Source: Gammaproteobacteria bacterium (GTDB lineage Bacteria; Pseudomonadota; Gammaproteobacteria; UBA1113). Taken from it: a stretch of DNA of 16,948 nt. Position 1 is the stretch's first letter. Each line of letters begins with the position of its first letter. Of this stretch, positions 1 to 7,845 are shown piece after piece. Below the pieces are notes generated by a model, which worked only from the letters and a program-made list of their open reading frames with translations, had not been told where the DNA came from and ran no database searches. The stretch covers positions 1-16,948 of the forward strand of contig JAIELR010000085.1 in assembly GCA_019752835.1 (NCBI GenBank). The letters are read 5' to 3'. Made by a program: the position numbers and the translations under genes.

Positions 1-53
1 AGTAATAAATGATAAATTCCAAGCATTATTCTCGCTTTAATACGGGCTACACA

Positions 54-59
54 TATAAT
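54..59 (+). promoter_or_regulatory. possible -10 box upstream of the EamA-type gene
   Basis: A perfect TATAAT hexamer lies 53 bases before the preferred ATG at 113. No good -35 hexamer is seen at the right distance (TTCTCG-like sequence around 29-34), so this is only a weak promoter candidate. Confidence 0.3.
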
Positions 60-112
60 GCGCATTAAGATATACTCTCTATCATTAATAATTCTTGTTG
101 CGCTCAAAAATA

Positions 113-1048
113 ATGAAAAATAATCAATCTATTCATTCTTGGCTCCCTCTGGTCGTTCTACTCTTTGGAACCATTGCGCTGGGATTCTCATCGCTTTTTG
201 TTTTGTGGGCGAAAGCACCCGGGATAGTCACGGCCTTTTATCGAGAACTATTAGCCGCTGCATTCACAGCCTTACCAATTTTTATACTCACACGTAGAGA
301 ACGCTCATTTTCTCGCAAACATGTTTTTTATGCGGCACTCGCCGGTATTTTCTTTGCTGCTGACATCGCGCTCTGGAATACCTCCGTTTTTATGACATCC
401 GCGGCTAATGCGACCTTGTTTAACAACACCTCCGTTTTATGGGTCGGTCTCGCTGCCCCGTTTATTTTTAAAGAAAAATTAAATTATAAATTTTGGTTAG
501 GTTTAACCACCGCATTTGTCGGCATTACGATTATCGTTGGTAGTGATTTTCTCGAGCATCCCACCCTTGGTTTAGGTGACTTTTTAGCGATGGTTGCAGC
601 GACAGGCTACGCTGCTTTTTTTCTTTTCACCCAGAAAAGCCGCTAACAACTCGGGGTATTAAGCAGTTTTTGGATTTCCGCTTTTGCAGGGGCCTTATTT
701 TTATTACCAATTTGCTTATTAATGGGGGAACCCCTAACCGGTTATCAACCGGTGACCTATTGGAGTTTTATTGGCGTTGCCTTGGTAACGCAGGTTGGCG
801 GCTATGTCGCCATTAACTATGCGCTTGGTCATTTGCCCGCCACGGTAGTTTCTTCTATCGTATTATTACAACCCGTCATCACCGCGATTTTAGCTGCATT
901 CTTCGTGGGACAGGCAATAGTCCCTAACCAAGTTTTCGGCGGCCTGTTTGTCTTGGCCGGTATTTATGTGGTGCATCGAAGCCGTGCCAAAAAACATCCG
1001 ATTGAGGCTATTGAGGGGGAAACACCTCAAAAACTCGCCGAAAAATGA
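113..1048 (+). pseudogene. EamA/DMT-family membrane exporter, split by one in-frame TAA
   Basis: This is a ten-helix-type drug/metabolite transporter of the EamA family, expected in the inner membrane, substrate unknown. The first part (to 643) shows the N-terminal EamA half, with the conserved 'FYRELLAA', 'ALWNTSVFMTSAANATL' and 'VLWVGLAAPFIFKEKL' stretches. The part after 647 carries the second half with 'YVAINYALGHLPATVVSS' and 'LLQPVITAILAA'. Both parts are in the same frame; only the TAA at 644-646 (codon 178 of 311) separates them. The flanking codons CGC TAA CAA suggest a CAA-to-TAA transition. Joined length, about 310 residues, is normal for the family. I prefer the ATG at 113 over the TTG at 95 because the hydrophobic domain starts soon after it; neither has a strong ribosome binding site. 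It could be a recent pseudogene, a read-through gene or a sequencing error. mnmG starts 46 bases downstream. Confidence 0.8.
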
Positions 1049-1057
1049 ATAATCGGG

Positions 1058-1063
1058 TATAAT
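1058..1063 (+). promoter_or_regulatory. possible -10 box for mnmG
   Basis: A perfect TATAAT hexamer lies 31 bases before the mnmG ATG, in the short gap after the EamA-type gene. The -35 position has no convincing match, so this is a modest candidate. Confidence 0.4.
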
Positions 1064-1094
1064 TGTCCAAATTTTGACTTTTTGAGACTTTCCA

Positions 1095-2993
1095 ATGAAC
1101 TTAACAACGCTATTTGACGTCATTGTCGTCGGTGGTGGGCACGCAGGTACCGAGGCGGCCCTTGCGGCTGCCCGCATGGGTGCCCAAACCCTTTTGCTCA
1201 CCCATAATATTGAAACTCTCGGACAAATGTCTTGTAATCCTGCCATAGGCGGCATAGGAAAAGGCCATTTAGTCAAAGAGATTGATGCCTTAGGCGGTGC
1301 AATGGCGCTGGCTATTGATAAAAGCGGCATTCAATTTCGCATTCTCAATGCGAGTAAAGGTCCTGCTGTACGCGCCACTCGAGCACAAGCGGATCGCGTG
1401 CTCTATAAGCAAGCGATACGCTTTATGTTGGAAAACCAGCCTAACTTAGTTATTTTTCAACAAGCGGTGGATGATATCCTGATCGAAAATGATCGAGTAA
1501 CAGGCGTGCGCACTCAAGCAGGATTAACCTTTAAAGCAAAAACCGTAGTTTTAACCGCAGGCACCTTTCTGGCCGGTAAGATTCATATTGGATTTGCAAA
1601 TTATCAAGGCGGCCGAGCAGGCGACCCTCCAGCGCAAACGTTGGCAGATCGCTTACGTGAATTGCCGTTGCGTGTCGGCCGCTTAAAAACCGGCACCCCG
1701 CCCCGGATTGACGGCCGCACCATCGATTTTAGCCAATTGCAAGAACAACCGGGCGACACTCCTTTACCCGTGTTTTCATATCGCGGCAAAGCCAGTGATC
1801 ATCCTCAACAAGTTCATTGCCATATTACTCATACCAACGAAAAAACCCATGAAGTCATCCGACAAAATTTAGATAAATCGCCGATGTATGCCGGTGTGAT
1901 AGAGGGAATAGGCCCGCGCTATTGTCCCTCAATTGAAGATAAAGTCGTGCGGTTTGCCGAGAAAAATTCGCATCAAATTTTCTTGGAGCCCGAAGGTTTA
2001 ATGACCCATGAATATTACCCTAATGGAATTTCCACCAGCCTGCCCTTTGACGTTCAAATACAAATTGTTCACTCCATGCAAGGACTCGAAAATGCTCATA
2101 TCATTAGGCCAGGTTATGCGATTGAATACGATTACTTTGATCCACGGGATTTAAAAACAACGTTAGAAACAAAATCCATCGGCGGTTTGTTTTTTGCAGG
2201 GCAGATTAATGGTACTACCGGTTATGAAGAAGCCGCTGCGCAAGGATTAATTGCCGGTTTAAATGCGGCGCGTCAAGCAACGGGTCAAACACCTTGGAGT
2301 CCGACTCGCGATCAAGCCTATATCGGCGTGTTGATTGATGATTTAACGACAATGGGGACCAGTGAGCCTTATCGCATGTTCACCAGTCGTGCCGAATATC
2401 GTCTTTTGTTACGTGAAGATAATGCAGATTTGCGCTTGACTGAACAAGGCCGAGCACTTGGCTTGGTCGATGATAGCCAGTGGGAAGCTTACAGTCAGAA
2501 ACGAGAAGCGATAGAACGCGAAAGAGCCCATTTGCATAGTTGGGTGATACATCCCAATACGGATATCGCGAACAAATTAATCGAGCAATTATCGATTCCC
2601 CTCACGCGCGAATATCGAGCCGTCGATTTATTAAAACGACCCGAAGTGCGATATCAAGATTTATTGAATTTTTCAGGTAATAATACCGTTTGTCCTATCG
2701 TTGCCGAGCAAATTGAAATTCAGGTTAAATATGCGGGTTATATTGATCGACAAACCTATGAAATTGAAAAACAACGGCAACAAGATAGCCTGTTTTTACC
2801 GGCCGATCTTGATTATCGAACGGTAACCGGTTTGTCGAATGAGGTGCGCGAAAAATTGCAAAACACCAAACCAGAGTCGATCGGTCAAGCTTCCCGCATT
2901 CCCGGGATGACACCCGCAGCGATTTCGCTCTTGCTCGTGCATTTGAAAAAATATGGTTATTACCGGAATATAGTTGCGACTGTTGAGGAATGA
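1095..2993 (+). CDS. mnmG: tRNA uridine-5-carboxymethylaminomethyl modification enzyme MnmG (GidA)
   Basis: MnmG works with the GTPase MnmE in the cytoplasm. It uses FAD, NADH and methylenetetrahydrofolate to add the (carboxymethyl)aminomethyl group to wobble U34 of certain tRNAs. The 632-residue protein is the usual length. It begins with the FAD-binding Rossmann motif ([19 protein letters not shown], residues 11-29). It has the family signature [22 protein letters not shown] with Cys47, the [14 protein letters not shown] stretch near residue 200, and [13 protein letters not shown] with Cys277. Cys47 and Cys277 are the two cysteines conserved in this family. The C-terminal helical part (MnmE/tRNA side) is complete. 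The ATG at 1095 has only a weak ribosome binding site, but no other start fits the motif. In many bacteria mnmG neighbours rsmG/parAB; here it does not. Confidence 0.98.
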   Translation: MNLTTLFDVIVVGGGHAGTEAALAAARMGAQTLLLTHNIETLGQMSCNPAIGGIGKGHLVKEIDALGGAMALAIDKSGIQFRILNASKGPAVRATRAQADRVLYKQAIRFMLENQPNLVIFQQAVDDILIENDRVTGVRTQAGLTFKAKTVVLTAGTFLAGKIHIGFANYQGGRAGDPPAQTLADRLRELPLRVGRLKTGTPPRIDGRTIDFSQLQEQPGDTPLPVFSYRGKASDHPQQVHCHITHTNEKTHEVIRQNLDKSPMYAGVIEGIGPRYCPSIEDKVVRFAEKNSHQIFLEPEGLMTHEYYPNGISTSLPFDVQIQIVHSMQGLENAHIIRPGYAIEYDYFDPRDLKTTLETKSIGGLFFAGQINGTTGYEEAAAQGLIAGLNAARQATGQTPWSPTRDQAYIGVLIDDLTTMGTSEPYRMFTSRAEYRLLLREDNADLRLTEQGRALGLVDDSQWEAYSQKREAIERERAHLHSWVIHPNTDIANKLIEQLSIPLTREYRAVDLLKRPEVRYQDLLNFSGNNTVCPIVAEQIEIQVKYAGYIDRQTYEIEKQRQQDSLFLPADLDYRTVTGLSNEVREKLQNTKPESIGQASRIPGMTPAAISLLLVHLKKYGYYRNIVATVEE

Positions 2994-3002
2994 AAATTGC
3001 TA

Positions 3003-3027
3003 CTATACCCATCGCATCTGAAGATGC
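3003..3027 (+). repeat. partial copy of the palindromic element at 4916-4951
   Basis: The left arm CTATACCCATCGCA and the spacer TCTGAAGA are followed by only the first three bases of the right arm (TGC), after which the sequence diverges. It matches the first 25 bases of the complete palindrome at 4916-4951 with one mismatch in the spacer. It lies just after mnmG. Confidence 0.75.
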
Positions 3028-3086
3028 AAAGTTTAGCGCCCGTCTGAGAGTAAAATAATTTAACCGTTTTCCAAAAGGGTCTTACC

Positions 3087-3707
3087 GTGTTCCCCATTTA
3101 TTTTCACCCTTGGCTAATAGGCCTCGCAACTGGTCTTAGCCTCATCATTGCTATTGGTGCGCAAAATGCCTTTGTTTTAAAACAAGGGATTTTAAAAAAC
3201 CATTCCTTTACCATTGCCCTGACCTGTACACTTGTCGATGCGTTGTTAATTACCGTGGGTGTCAGCAGCTTGGGTCAGCTATTTGCCCTCAATGAAAAGC
3301 TATTACTCCTGGCAAGGGTGGGTGGTGCCCTATTTTTAATTGGCTATGGGTTTCGTTCATTCCATGCGGCATTTACGAAAGAAACGCTTGATGTGCACCA
3401 TGGCACTAAACCACTAAGCCTCAAAGCCGCTATCAGCATTACCTTAGCCTTGAGTTTGCTCAATCCTCATGTTTATTTAGATGCTTGTGTATTACTAGGC
3501 AGTATAGGCGGACAATTCTCTGCAGCACAAAGACCCTCTTTTATCATGGGTAGTATTACCGCATCTATTCTTTGGTTTTTTTCCTTAAGTTATGGCGCAC
3601 GATTTCTTCTACCTTTATTTAAAAAACCTATGGCGTGGAAAATATTGGATAGCCTCATTGGGCTAATCATGTGGGGCATTGCAGGGTTTCTTTTGTATGG
3701 GGCTTAG
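3087..3707 (+). CDS. LysE/ArgO-family amino-acid exporter
   Basis: This is a six-helix inner-membrane exporter of the LysE family, which exports basic amino acids; the closest type by length and motif is ArgO. The 206-residue sequence has the diagnostic 'GAQNAFVLKQG' motif at residues 24-34, 'TCTLVDALLITVGVSSLG' in the second helix, and 'SLLNPHVYLD' in the middle, the family's Asn-Pro helix. The GTG at 3087 is chosen because the N-terminus then matches the family and AAAAGGG lies 8 bases upstream. Substrate (arginine or lysine) is not decided by the sequence. The last 31 bases (3676-3706) are repeated at 4979-5009 and seem to mark the edge of an inserted islet. The gene converges with, and overlaps by 41 bases, the abi gene on the other strand. 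Confidence 0.92.
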   Translation: MFPIYFHPWLIGLATGLSLIIAIGAQNAFVLKQGILKNHSFTIALTCTLVDALLITVGVSSLGQLFALNEKLLLLARVGGALFLIGYGFRSFHAAFTKETLDVHHGTKPLSLKAAISITLALSLLNPHVYLDACVLLGSIGGQFSAAQRPSFIMGSITASILWFFSLSYGARFLLPLFKKPMAWKILDSLIGLIMWGIAGFLLYGA

Positions 3708-4623
3708 ATAATTGCTTGAGATTCACTTCAAAAGAGTGCGCATCCCACTGTTTTGAAAATCCCATCGATAATCGAAGTTGTTCGGGATAACGCGAAAATA
3801 ACTCCTGTAAGGATTTGCTCCAGTTTTCCTCTGGTGCAATTGCAGATAAAAGACAAGAAATAACATAAGCGCAAGCAATAAATTGTCGATTATTTTCTTG
3901 CAACATGAATTGCTGTGGCGCTTTTTTAGGTATAATAGGTGCTTCAACTAGCCAGCGATTCCATAAACGGCCGTGGTGCGCGCAAATATTTCTGACATAA
4001 ACCAGCATTTTTAACCATGAGTCCATGATGGTAGGAGCAACTAAAAAAAGCTCACAGATTTTCTTTTTACATGAAACGTGCTTCAAATTGGAAAAAATTT
4101 TTGAGCATGCTCCAAATGAAAGCGTTTCCATCATCATCCAAATAGGTGGATAGGATGGTAAATTATAGTGAGCATAATAATGCTCAATAAATAATTCATG
4201 CTTGTTTTTCACTATATTGTTGACGTCGCGCATCAAGTTCTCAAAAGGCTTAGTCTCTCTATAAAGCATCCGATCAGTATACCAAAAAGGGCCCATTTCA
4301 ATAGCCGTCGCATTGGCGATAGCGGCCCTGAATGCAATTTCAATTCGCTCAATCGCATCAATAACGAGTCGTTTTAGTTCGCGGTCAAACATATATAAAT
4401 TTAAAATATGTTCAAATGTGGTATCCGCCTTAAAAGAACGTCGCGCTGCACCTTCACGAGATTCCTTGAAGGGTAATAAATAAGCAGAGAATCGATAGTA
4501 ACCAATGACAGATAAGGCTTGCTTAGCAAATGAACGATCCTCAATGAGGAGACCTTGGCAAATTAAAAAGTCGATCTGCGCATCGACAGACAACGCGACT
4601 TTAGAATAAGTTTTGATTACCAT
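3667..4623 (-). CDS. Abi_2/AbiF-type abortive-infection protein (HEPN RNase)
   Basis: This belongs to the Abi_2 family (AbiD/AbiF, COG4823). These antiphage proteins carry a HEPN RNase fold and act by cleaving RNA on infection. Visible marks are the N-terminal 'VIGYYRFSAYLLPF' (residues 39-52), 'LYMFDRELKRLVIDAIERIE' (76-95) and the HEPN motif RNICAH (R211 to H216, R-x4-H) inside 'YVRNICAHHGRLWNRWL'. The 318-residue length is typical. No signal peptide or membrane segment is seen, so it should be cytoplasmic. Expression looks tied to a short structured RNA directly upstream. The only Shine-Dalgarno-like stretch (GGTGGG) sits in the 3' arm of that RNA's hairpin and would be hidden when it folds. 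The last ~14 codons run antisense through the end of the LysE-type gene, so the natural C-terminus may be nearer residue 305. The gene lies in a 1.3-kb islet between direct repeats. Confidence 0.88.
   Translation of the reverse strand: MVIKTYSKVALSVDAQIDFLICQGLLIEDRSFAKQALSVIGYYRFSAYLLPFKESREGAARRSFKADTTFEHILNLYMFDRELKRLVIDAIERIEIAFRAAIANATAIEMGPFWYTDRMLYRETKPFENLMRDVNNIVKNKHELFIEHYYAHYNLPSYPPIWMMMETLSFGACSKIFSNLKHVSCKKKICELFLVAPTIMDSWLKMLVYVRNICAHHGRLWNRWLVEAPIIPKKAPQQFMLQENNRQFIACAYVISCLLSAIAPEENWSKSLQELFSRYPEQLRLSMGFSKQWDAHSFEVNLKQLSKPHTKETLQCPT
3676..3706 (+). repeat. direct repeat copy 1 (3' end of the lysE-type gene), possible attL
   Basis: These 31 bases cover the last codons of the LysE-type gene (…IAGFLLYGA and the stop). 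They recur at 4979-5009 with a single difference (A at 3683, T at 4986). The difference is synonymous (GCA/GCT, both Ala). Together the two copies bracket about 1.27 kb carrying the abi gene. Confidence 0.85.
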
Positions 4624-4675
4624 AAAAAATAACCCACCTTGGTGCGCATCGCTGAGTGGCGTGGTGGGTATGGTT
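4624..4675 (-). ncRNA. putative AbiF-linked leader RNA with a terminator-like hairpin
   Basis: Starting about seven bases after the -10 box, a ~50-nt transcript would contain a perfect 7-bp stem, ACCCACC (4669-4663) with GGTGGGT (4638-4632). Its 24-nt loop holds a smaller GCG-ATG-CGC element. The stem is followed at once by TATTTTTT, and then by the abi ATG at 4623. Abi_2/AbiF genes are known to me to have a structured RNA encoded just upstream; this layout matches, though sequence identity with described RNAs has not been tested. An attenuator with no separate RNA function is the alternative. Confidence 0.6.
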
Positions 4676-4681
4676 AACCTA

Positions 4682-4711
4682 ATTATACCAGATAATTACC
4701 ACAAAATGCAA
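4682..4711 (-). promoter_or_regulatory. sigma70-like promoter for the leader RNA and abi gene
   Basis: Read on the minus strand: -35 TTGCAT (4711-4706), an 18-base spacer, and -10 TATAAT (4687-4682). The predicted start at about 4675 falls just before the hairpin, which supports a short discrete RNA. Confidence 0.7.
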
Positions 4712-4978
4712 TGTTTCGCCGCCTTAGAAATAATTAACTGTTAATATTTTAAACGATAACTCACTTACGGCCGGTGATTTAAGACTATCATTTCGATTTT
4801 TTAAATAATACTCTCATTATTGAAAAATGCAATATTATTTTTTTATTTAATTCCTAATTGAATTTCAGCTGAAAATATAGCGCGTAATTTAATCTATTTG
4901 AATACTATCTTACGTCTATACCCATCGCACCTGAAGATGCGATGGGTATAGCATTTCACATAAAAGTACATATCTTGA
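4712..4978. other. AT-rich gene-free stretch of the islet
   Basis: No reading frame with coding character is seen here. The stretch is visibly richer in A+T than its neighbours. It contains the palindrome TTTCAGCTGAAA (4863-4874), a weak AT hairpin near 4818-4834 followed by T-runs, and the 36-nt palindrome listed separately. A 61-codon frame on the minus strand (4894-5079) runs through the palindrome and the direct repeat and is not believed. Confidence 0.6.
4916..4951. repeat. 36-nt perfect palindromic element
   Basis: The arms CTATACCCATCGCA and TGCGATGGGTATAG form a perfect 14-bp stem around an 8-nt loop (CCTGAAGA). A 25-base partial copy sits at 3003-3027, so this looks like a dispersed REP/MITE-like element. 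There is no T-run, so it is not a classic Rho-independent terminator. Confidence 0.8.
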
Positions 4979-5009
4979 GCATTGCTGGGTTTCTTTTGTA
5001 TGGGGCTTA
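4979..5009 (+). repeat. direct repeat copy 2 of the lysE 3' end, possible attR
   Basis: Thirty of 31 bases match 3676-3706. It still reads as the C-terminal codons IAGFLLYGA plus a stop, without the rest of the gene. It is best explained as the displaced original end of the LysE-type gene after insertion of the abi islet, or as the rest of a duplication. Confidence 0.85.
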
Positions 5010-5024
5010 AAACTATCGTATAAT
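4996..5024 (+). promoter_or_regulatory. sigma70-like promoter for the TMEM43-family gene
   Basis: -35 TTGTAT (4996-5001), a 17-base spacer and a perfect -10 TATAAT (5019-5024), 46 bases before the ATG. The -35 box lies inside the second copy of the lysE-end repeat, and the -10 outside it. Confidence 0.65.
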
Positions 5025-5070
5025 CTGTGATAGCTAAGGAATAGGCATTAATGAATAAGGATATAATCAC

Positions 5071-6219
5071 ATGGTACAAGTCGTTACAACAAAATCTTGG
5101 GGCAGTCGAATTCTCGGTGCGTTTGCCGGCACATTGGTTGGCTTGGCATTAATTATTGGCGCCTTCATATTAATCGCCTGGAATGAAGGTCATGGTTTGC
5201 ATGTAGGACAATCCTTAATGCAAGCAAAAAAAGTCTTAATATCGGTACCCAACTCACCGATCAATGCTGCAAATAACTTAAAAGTCGTTTATTTCAGCGG
5301 AAAGGCTAAGACCAAAGACCAATTATCCGACCCTATTTTTCACCTCACCGTTAATGCCATTAATTTACAACGAAATATTGAGATGTATCAATGGCAAGAA
5401 GATTCAGACACCAATACTCAAAATCAAACTGGCGGTGGACAAACACAAACAACAACCTATACCTATAAACAAGTATGGTCGGATCGTGTGATTGATAGCA
5501 GTGATTTTAAAGATCCAAATGGCCATCAAAACCCAGCCTCCATGCCTATATCATCACAAACGCAATATGCACAAAACGTTACTGTAGGTGACTTTTCATT
5601 ACCCACCGATTTGATAACGCAAATTGATAACTCAGCGAGCATTGACCTGTCTAATACTGATCTTTCGCGATTGAAAAATAAAGTTAATAAACCGGTGCAC
5701 CATGATAGTGACAATGTATACGTTGGTAATAATCCCGATGCACCTGTTACGGGTGATTTGAAAATTAGTTTGTCCGATGTTTTACCTCAGCCAGTGAGCA
5801 TTATCGCGCAACAAACAGGCAATACCCTACAGGCTTATGCGGCACCAGCAGGTCATTCGGTAATGCTTTTGGAAATGGGTCAACAATCCGCTCCTACTAT
5901 GATTCAAGATGCATTGTCAGAAAATCAAATAATCACCTGGATTTTACGCGGTGTTGGATTGCTCATGATGATCATTGGACTCGCCTTATTAATGCAACCC
6001 ATCGTTATATTAGCTGATTTTCTCCCATTTTTGGGCAGCATAGCGAGTATTGGCACAGGGCTAATAGCTTTTGCTGGGGGCTTAATATTATGGGCACTTG
6101 CAACGGCCATTGCTTGGTTTACTGTTCGACCATTATGGGCTATAGGTTTGGTTATTGTTGCGATTATTGTCGGTGGGCTATTGATTCATAGAAAGAAGGT
6201 TACAGCTCAGCCCTCTTAG
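5071..6219 (+). CDS. TMEM43-family membrane protein
   Basis: This is a bacterial member of the TMEM43/LUMA family (PF07787). The cellular role of the bacterial proteins is not known to me. One hydrophobic helix lies near the N-terminus (about residues 13-37, ending in 'FILIAWNEGHGL', a stretch typical of the family). A large hydrophilic domain follows (about 40-285), rich in Asn, Gln and Asp, with 'YTYKQVWSDRVIDSSDFKDP'. Three or four helices then lie close together (about 289-312, 320-352 and 354-372), with a basic end (HRKK). At 382 residues it is of normal length for the family. The ATG at 5071 has AAGGAT 11 bases upstream. It is transcribed from its own promoter and ends convergent with the MFS gene. 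The gene sits at the outer edge of the abi islet, but nothing ties it functionally to abi. Confidence 0.8.
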   Translation: MVQVVTTKSWGSRILGAFAGTLVGLALIIGAFILIAWNEGHGLHVGQSLMQAKKVLISVPNSPINAANNLKVVYFSGKAKTKDQLSDPIFHLTVNAINLQRNIEMYQWQEDSDTNTQNQTGGGQTQTTTYTYKQVWSDRVIDSSDFKDPNGHQNPASMPISSQTQYAQNVTVGDFSLPTDLITQIDNSASIDLSNTDLSRLKNKVNKPVHHDSDNVYVGNNPDAPVTGDLKISLSDVLPQPVSIIAQQTGNTLQAYAAPAGHSVMLLEMGQQSAPTMIQDALSENQIITWILRGVGLLMMIIGLALLMQPIVILADFLPFLGSIASIGTGLIAFAGGLILWALATAIAWFTVRPLWAIGLVIVAIIVGGLLIHRKKVTAQPS

Positions 6220-6248
6220 CAGAGGGTAGCCTTTGAGCAGCTGTGGTT

Positions 6249-6271
6249 CCCTCTCCCCTTGCGAGAGAGGG
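6249..6271. repeat. hairpin between convergent genes
   Basis: CCCTCTC (6249-6255) and GAGAGGG (6265-6271) form a 7-bp stem around a 9-base loop, between the stops of the TMEM43-family gene and the MFS gene. No T-run follows on either strand, so it may be a repeat element or a weak bidirectional transcription stop. Confidence 0.45.
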
Positions 6272-6310
6272 TTAGTATGATTTATAAAAAATTGGACGGC
6301 TGTCGGCAGC

Positions 6311-7714
6311 TCATTGATTCATTGATTTAGCCCGATTCAACTGCCAAAAAGATATCGCAGCGATCAAGCTGATGCCCATACTGAGTAGCATGATCTCACT
6401 AATTCCATTCAAACCACCGATGCGTTGCGCGTGTTGATAAAATAGGGTCGTTAAGGTAATTCCAAATGAGTTACTGATCAACGCCAACACCATGAAAATA
6501 CTGGTCGCAATACCGACTTGTTCTTGCGTTACAGCTTTCACAATCCCAGTATTTAAACCAATAAAAGCAAGCCCCATACCAATACCCGTAATAAACAACA
6601 CAGGACAAACCAGCAAGCCCTGTTGTCCCGAGGCAACAACGGCAAAAAGGAGTGCTCCGACAGCCATAATAATCATACCCGTGATGGTTGGCAACGTCAG
6701 CCCTTTTTGATCAACCCAACGACCACCTATCATCGCAATAATACCAAAAATAACCGTTAAGAATAGAAAAATAAAACCACTTGCTAAGGGTGAGTAATGT
6801 AAGATATTTTGTAAATACAAACTCGTTGCCATGATAGTGATAGAGAAGCCCGCTTGCTCTAAAAATATTCCTAAACAACAAGCAGAAAATGTACGGTTTC
6901 GAAAAAGGTCCAAGGGAATCAAAGGATGAAGAATCTTTTTTTGCACATAAATAAAGCCGACAAATGATGCAATGGCAAATACTATCCACACAAGGTAAAG
7001 ACTGGCGTTTTGTTGCCACACTTGCCACTGGTTTAATAAATAAATCAAACTGAGCGTGGTAAAACCAATTAATAACGCACTGATTTTGCTGAATGGAACA
7101 GCAGTGTTTTTTTGTTGCTGAATATCACGCTGTTTATATATAACATAAAAAGCAAGTAATCCAATAGGCAGATTAACTAGAAAAATAGCGCGCCAGCTAC
7201 CCAAGGCAACCAAAGTGCCTCCCACAAACGGACCAATAGCCAAACCTAGTCCCACCCCTAAACTCAGTAAGCCCATGGCTCGGCCTCGTTTATCTTCAGG
7301 CACATAACAATGTATCAGACCATACACTGCCGGTGCATAAATTGCGGCGGACAAACCCTGCAACATGCGTGCAAAAATGAGTAAATGACTCGTAAACGCC
7401 ATCCCAGCAAGTAGTGACGCCAAGGTAAATAGGGACAATCCACCGAGACATAATTGCCGAGTAGTAAATTTTGCCAAGAGACTACCACAGGGAAAAATTA
7501 ATAAGGCCCAGGTCAGCACATAAGCAGTCAATACCCATTGAATAGTACCAAGTGATGCCTGTAAATCATTAGCCATTGTGGGCAAGGCCAAATTAACTGC
7601 AGTATAATCCACGTTAATTAAAAAAACGATGAGCGATAATGCAATGAGCAATAAGGTGAAAGATGCGGAAGCCGCAGTTGCGGGTGCATCCAGAGTAATT
7701 TCCTGTTCAGACAT
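6311..7714 (-). CDS. MFS exporter, DHA2 (EmrB/QacA-like, 14-helix) family
   Basis: This is a proton-driven drug or metabolite exporter of the inner membrane; substrate unknown. The 467-residue protein has the DHA2 hallmark 'VDYTAVNLALPTMANDL' in helix 1 (residues 35-51), 'IQWVLTAYVLTWALLIFPCG' in helix 2, 'RMLQGLSAAIYAPAVYGLI' in helix 4, and the antiporter motif C 'GLGLAIGPFVGG' (155-166) in helix 5. The motif-A loop (GSLLAKFTTRQL) is weaker than usual. It is somewhat short for DHA2 but complete at both ends. The ATG at 7714 is supported by AAGGGGG 8 bases upstream. It appears to be a single gene, with a TTTAC/GTAAA inverted repeat about 80 bases upstream as a possible operator. Confidence 0.9.
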   Translation of the reverse strand: MSEQEITLDAPATAASASFTLLLIALSLIVFLINVDYTAVNLALPTMANDLQASLGTIQWVLTAYVLTWALLIFPCGSLLAKFTTRQLCLGGLSLFTLASLLAGMAFTSHLLIFARMLQGLSAAIYAPAVYGLIHCYVPEDKRGRAMGLLSLGVGLGLAIGPFVGGTLVALGSWRAIFLVNLPIGLLAFYVIYKQRDIQQQKNTAVPFSKISALLIGFTTLSLIYLLNQWQVWQQNASLYLVWIVFAIASFVGFIYVQKKILHPLIPLDLFRNRTFSACCLGIFLEQAGFSITIMATSLYLQNILHYSPLASGFIFLFLTVIFGIIAMIGGRWVDQKGLTLPTITGMIIMAVGALLFAVVASGQQGLLVCPVLFITGIGMGLAFIGLNTGIVKAVTQEQVGIATSIFMVLALISNSFGITLTTLFYQHAQRIGGLNGISEIMLLSMGISLIAAISFWQLNRAKSMNQ

Positions 7715-7795
7715 CGTAACCCCCTTGTTGTGATGTACACTTTCAATTTAGATTCCAGCTGAATACTGCCAGAATGCGGGGGTAGAAATCAACTT

Positions 7796-7808
7796 TTTAC
7801 AAAGTAAA
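7796..7808. promoter_or_regulatory. small inverted repeat upstream of the MFS gene
   Basis: TTTAC-AAA-GTAAA is a perfect 5-3-5 inverted repeat about 80 bases before the MFS start, in the gap to the VOC gene. It could be an operator for a small dimeric repressor. No regulator gene is adjacent. Confidence 0.3.
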
Positions 7809-7845
7809 CTCTTTTATGATAGATCAACTTAATTCTAGGTAATTG

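Noticed and set aside
890..1330. Minus-strand open frame of 146 codons across the EamA/mnmG boundary
   Set aside because: It lies antisense to two recognised genes and has no family likeness; a shadow frame.
1095..3707. mnmG considered as a sign of the replication origin (gidA-parA-parB region)
   Set aside because: The following genes are lysE-type and abi rather than rsmG/parAB, and no DnaA-box cluster was seen.
3003..4951. Repeated palindromic sequence considered as a CRISPR array
   Set aside because: Only two copies, 1.9 kb apart and one of them partial, with genes between; no spacer-repeat pattern and no cas genes.
4894..5079. Minus-strand frame of 61 codons
   Set aside because: It consists of the palindrome, the lysE-end repeat and the TMEM43-gene promoter; no coding character.
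6249..6271. CCCTCTC/GAGAGGG hairpin considered as a bidirectional terminator
   Set aside because: No T-run on either side; reported only as a hairpin or repeat.
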